Source: an archaeon (GTDB lineage: Archaea; Thermoproteota; Nitrososphaeria_A; Caldarchaeales; Wolframiiraptoraceae). From it: a stretch of 15,191 nucleotides of DNA. The notes beneath the pieces were generated by a model. That model saw only the letters and a list, made by a program, of their open reading frames with translations, was not told the DNA's origin and ran no database searches. The stretch is from assembly GCA_029258815.1 (NCBI GenBank), contig JAPDJZ010000036.1, positions 1 through 15,191 of the forward strand, written 5' to 3'. Shown here piece by piece: positions 13,321-15,191 of the stretch; the first letter of the stretch is position 1; every line of letters starts with the position of its first letter. Both the position numbers and the translations under genes were made by a program.

Positions 13321-13681
13321 CTTTTCCGATATCATTTTTACTATGAGAGTCGTATTAAACTTTCAAATTAACTTGGAAGTTTGCCCTTTAAAATAGGGCG
13401 CCTGCAAGGGTATTCAAAGAATTGACCAAGTGATTACTTAATGGTGATCTTAGATTTGAGATGATTATGATTGATCGAAGGATGCTCGCGTAAAAGGCTG
13501 ATTCTTCAACTATTAAAAGACCGTTAATATGCTTTCTTCCCCTCGAAGAATTAAGGGTGACTCGGTTTAATAAGGTGAGGAATATAAATATATTAGCGAT
13601 GTACAGTTAATTATTATATTATGTGAACACTTATAAGCCGCCTTCTCCCTTTCCTATTAAGAAAAAAGGGAGGTTTGTTCT
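13321..13681. other. AT-rich non-coding stretch between tRNA-Trp and the sugar-binding protein gene
   Basis: No credible coding frame is visible in these 361 bases. Small inverted repeats occur: GCCCT-TTAAAAT-AGGGC at 13383-13399 and TTCTTC-CCCTC-GAAGAA at 13534-13550. The last 100 bases are very AT-rich (GAATATAAATATATTAG, TTAATTATTATATTATG) and hold the promoter of the next gene. I see no guide-RNA boxes, IS ends or CRISPR repeats that I can support. Confidence 0.6.
13630..13637 (+). promoter_or_regulatory. TATA box of the sugar-binding protein gene
   Basis: CTTATAAG lies about 48 nt before ATG 13682, predicting a transcript start near 13660. Unlike most genes here, this mRNA would carry a leader with a clear Shine-Dalgarno sequence, AGGGAGGT at 13667-13674, 7 nt before the ATG. 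The upstream TTATATTATG (13613-13622) is an alternative TATA box. Confidence 0.4.
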
Positions 13682-14902
13682 ATGGAAAATGGTTTAAATG
13701 AAAAGCTATCCCGGAGAGCGGCTTTATCTAAGATTGCAAAGATCGGTATCGGTGTGGGTGTTGCTGCTGTTGTAGCCGGCGTAGGCGGGTATTACACCTG
13801 GCAGACATTAGCTGGACCGAAAAAGAAAGGCTATGTATGGGGTGATTCCCCGTATGAGAATGAAGAGGTCTGGTATTGGACTTTAACCCGGTGTCTTCAC
13901 TATTATGCTGAAGATCTTGGCGATAAGGTCATCACCTTAGATCCGCACACGCATACTGACCTTCAAATCAGAGATATCCGATATTTGGTTGCACAAGGCA
14001 TTGACGGCTTAATGTGTGCCCCCACATCAATGGAAGGTCTAGTGGAAGTTCTTGACTGGGTGAAAGGGCAAGGTATTCCGGTAGTGACCTATGACAGCGA
14101 TGCTAAAACGCCGTCGGTAAGCATCTGTACGAGAGTAGACAGCTTCACAATAGGTAAACAAGCCGCAGAAAAGCTTATAGAGGTAATGAAAGCTGATGGG
14201 GTAGAGCCTAAGGGCAAGGTATTCATTGTCCATGATAGGCCAGAGAACCTAGTTCAGGTAGCTCGAAAAGACGGCATGGAAAGCGTTCTTAAAAATTATC
14301 CTGGACTTGAGATTACTGAATATACGGCTTTCTCTACCATGGAGAAGGCCAAAACTGCAATAACTGAGGCATGTCATACCCTTGGCAAACCAGTTATAGT
14401 AATGGCTACTAATATGCCACAGCTTACGGGAGCTGTTGAAGGTCTTAAAGCGGCAGGGATGGCGTCACCTCGAGGAAAGGGCGAACATGTGTATGTTGGG
14501 GGCATCGACGTTGGACCCGATACAATACATTACATGAAGGAAGGGTTAATAGACGTAGGCGTCGATCAGCCTAATCTATTTTACGGCCCCCTCTCAATAA
14601 AGTTCCTTCGACTCATTAAGGAAAAAGGTGAAGATGCTCTGCCACCTATAGGAAGCACCGTGACTTTTGATTATGATAAGCCAGAGGGCTTACAATCCGA
14701 TGGTACGTATAATATCGTCTTTGATCCCGATAAGGAATATGCTGGAGTCAGACCCTTTGAATATCCACCACCTCCAAGCAAGGTCGTAGAGTTTTCGGGT
14801 CATAGATGGTTGCAATTGAGTGCAATTGTCGTAACACCTGAAATTGCAGAAACAGCCCCGATCTGGGCAAACGTTGCAAAGAAGTGGTTTAAGATAGGTT
14901 GA
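13682..14902 (+). CDS. Sugar ABC transporter substrate-binding protein, ribose-type, with Tat signal
   Basis: The 406-residue product resembles periplasmic binding proteins of the RbsB class that capture a sugar for an ABC importer. Its N-terminus is Tat-like: SRRAAL with the twin Arg at 11-12, then a hydrophobic core IGIGVGVAAVVAGVGGYY at about 21-38. No lipobox cysteine is present, so the hydrophobic segment may stay as a membrane anchor. The two-lobed fold shows in the typical blocks IRYLVAQGIDGLMCAPTS (about 99-116), GIPVVTYDSDA (about 131-141), GKQAAEKLIEVM (about 158-169) and GGIDVGPDTIHYMKEGLIDVGVDQ (about 278-301). Base and codon use is visibly more AT-rich than in the genes left of the tRNA. 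The only other transporter gene visible, a permease, is convergent. The ligand is not predictable. Confidence 0.85.
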   Translation: MENGLNEKLSRRAALSKIAKIGIGVGVAAVVAGVGGYYTWQTLAGPKKKGYVWGDSPYENEEVWYWTLTRCLHYYAEDLGDKVITLDPHTHTDLQIRDIRYLVAQGIDGLMCAPTSMEGLVEVLDWVKGQGIPVVTYDSDAKTPSVSICTRVDSFTIGKQAAEKLIEVMKADGVEPKGKVFIVHDRPENLVQVARKDGMESVLKNYPGLEITEYTAFSTMEKAKTAITEACHTLGKPVIVMATNMPQLTGAVEGLKAAGMASPRGKGEHVYVGGIDVGPDTIHYMKEGLIDVGVDQPNLFYGPLSIKFLRLIKEKGEDALPPIGSTVTFDYDKPEGLQSDGTYNIVFDPDKEYAGVRPFEYPPPPSKVVEFSGHRWLQLSAIVVTPEIAETAPIWANVAKKWFKIG

Positions 14903-14919
14903 GATAACCGGTTTCGCTC

Positions 14920-14934
14920 CTCATTTATTTTTAT
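14920..14934 (+). terminator. T-rich terminator between the sugar-binding protein and permease genes
   Basis: A run close to TCATTTATTTTTATAG begins about 18 bases after the binding-protein stop, matching archaeal oligo-T termination on the plus strand. It fills most of the 28-base gap to the convergent permease gene. Confidence 0.4.
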
Positions 14935-15191
14935 AGTTTTGGTTTAAGTATACTATCTCTTATTTGATCTCTCATCTTATTTATCCAAATAGCCGCGATG
15001 ACGATCAAACCATATGCGATTTCTCTTTCTATAGGTGAAATCTCGAATGCAGTAAGCCCTCCCTCTATTACAGCGAGCAATAATGTCCCTGCAAACGCAT
15101 TCAGTACGGACCCTCTACCACCTGCTAAAGAAACGCCGCCTAGTATAGCTCCCGCGAATGATGGAAACAGGCTTTCTTGGGCCATCGTAAC
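14931..15191 (-). CDS. Sugar ABC transporter permease, RbsC-like, C-terminal fragment
   Basis: The visible 87 codons are the end of a BPD_transp_2-family permease such as RbsC, which forms the membrane channel of ribose/galactose-type ABC importers. The hallmark AGAILGGVSLAGGRGSVLNAF is present, followed by a membrane helix (AGTLLLAVIEGGLTAF), a short loop with SPIEREIAYG, a last helix (LIVIAAIWIN) and a basic tail. The frame has no stop upstream to the right edge, so the Met at 15185 is internal and the gene continues outside the window. It is AT-rich like the binding-protein gene, and probably belongs to the same sugar-uptake locus, but is transcribed toward it rather than with it. Confidence 0.85.
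   Translation of the reverse strand, partial: VTMAQESLFPSFAGAILGGVSLAGGRGSVLNAFAGTLLLAVIEGGLTAFEISPIEREIAYGLIVIAAIWINKMRDQIRDSILKPKL

Noticed and set aside
12925..13346. Open frames across the MFS end and the tRNA on both strands (12925-13335 minus, 13116-13346 plus)
   Set aside because: They overlap the tRNA gene and the MFS coding end, and their translations are composition-driven Arg/Pro/Gly strings.
13440..13505. Box C/D sRNA in the AT-rich stretch (GATGATTA ... CTGA)
   Set aside because: The C box has a mismatch and there is no D'/C' pair; chance matches are likely in such sequence.
1..15191. CRISPR arrays, transposases or insertion-sequence ends
   Set aside because: No regularly spaced repeats, transposase motifs or paired terminal repeats were seen anywhere in the window.

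Overview
This window looks like chromosomal DNA from a thermophilic archaeon of the Thermoproteota/TACK group. Four things point there: a full archaeal-type (A/V-type) ATP synthase gene set; TATA-like boxes centred about 26-32 nt before several GTG/TTG/ATG starts, which implies many leaderless mRNAs; heavy use of AGG/AGA arginine codons; and a tRNA-Trp gene carrying two short introns, one at a non-canonical D-loop position. The species cannot be fixed from the sequence alone.

Layout. Positions 1-147 (minus) hold the start of a membrane-anchored protein that runs off the left edge. A class I methyltransferase-like gene (245-871) and a tiny lysine-rich peptide gene (906-1007) follow on the plus strand. 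The ATP synthase fills 1064-10207 in two convergent blocks. The plus block is F-H-E-A-B-D-C (1064-7095), tightly packed with overlapping or nearly abutting genes; it encodes the catalytic head, central stalk and peripheral stalk. The minus block is I (10207-7709), then K (c-ring proteolipid, about 7669-7348), then a 69-residue two-helix membrane protein (7301-7092) whose stop codon overlaps the stop of subunit C. Together they give all nine expected subunits: A3B3 head, D/F/C axle, E/H stators, and the I/K ion-translocating membrane part. The K gene shows an apparent one-base frame change between a signal-peptide-like leader and the c-subunit hairpin.

From 10208 to 13050 lie a structured intergenic stretch, a minus-strand gene of unknown function (10402-10992), a minus-strand gene for an unusual protein joining a C2H2 zinc finger, a transmembrane helix and a thioredoxin domain (11038-11742), and a divergently transcribed MFS transporter (11848-13050). 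The two-intron tRNA-Trp lies at 13198-13319 (minus).

To the right of the tRNA the DNA becomes clearly more AT-rich. This part holds a 361-base non-coding stretch, a gene for a Tat-signal sugar-binding protein of the ribose type (13682-14902), and on the opposite strand the C-terminal part of an RbsC-like sugar ABC permease (14931 to the right edge). The abrupt composition change next to a tRNA suggests, but does not prove, that this carbohydrate-uptake locus was acquired.
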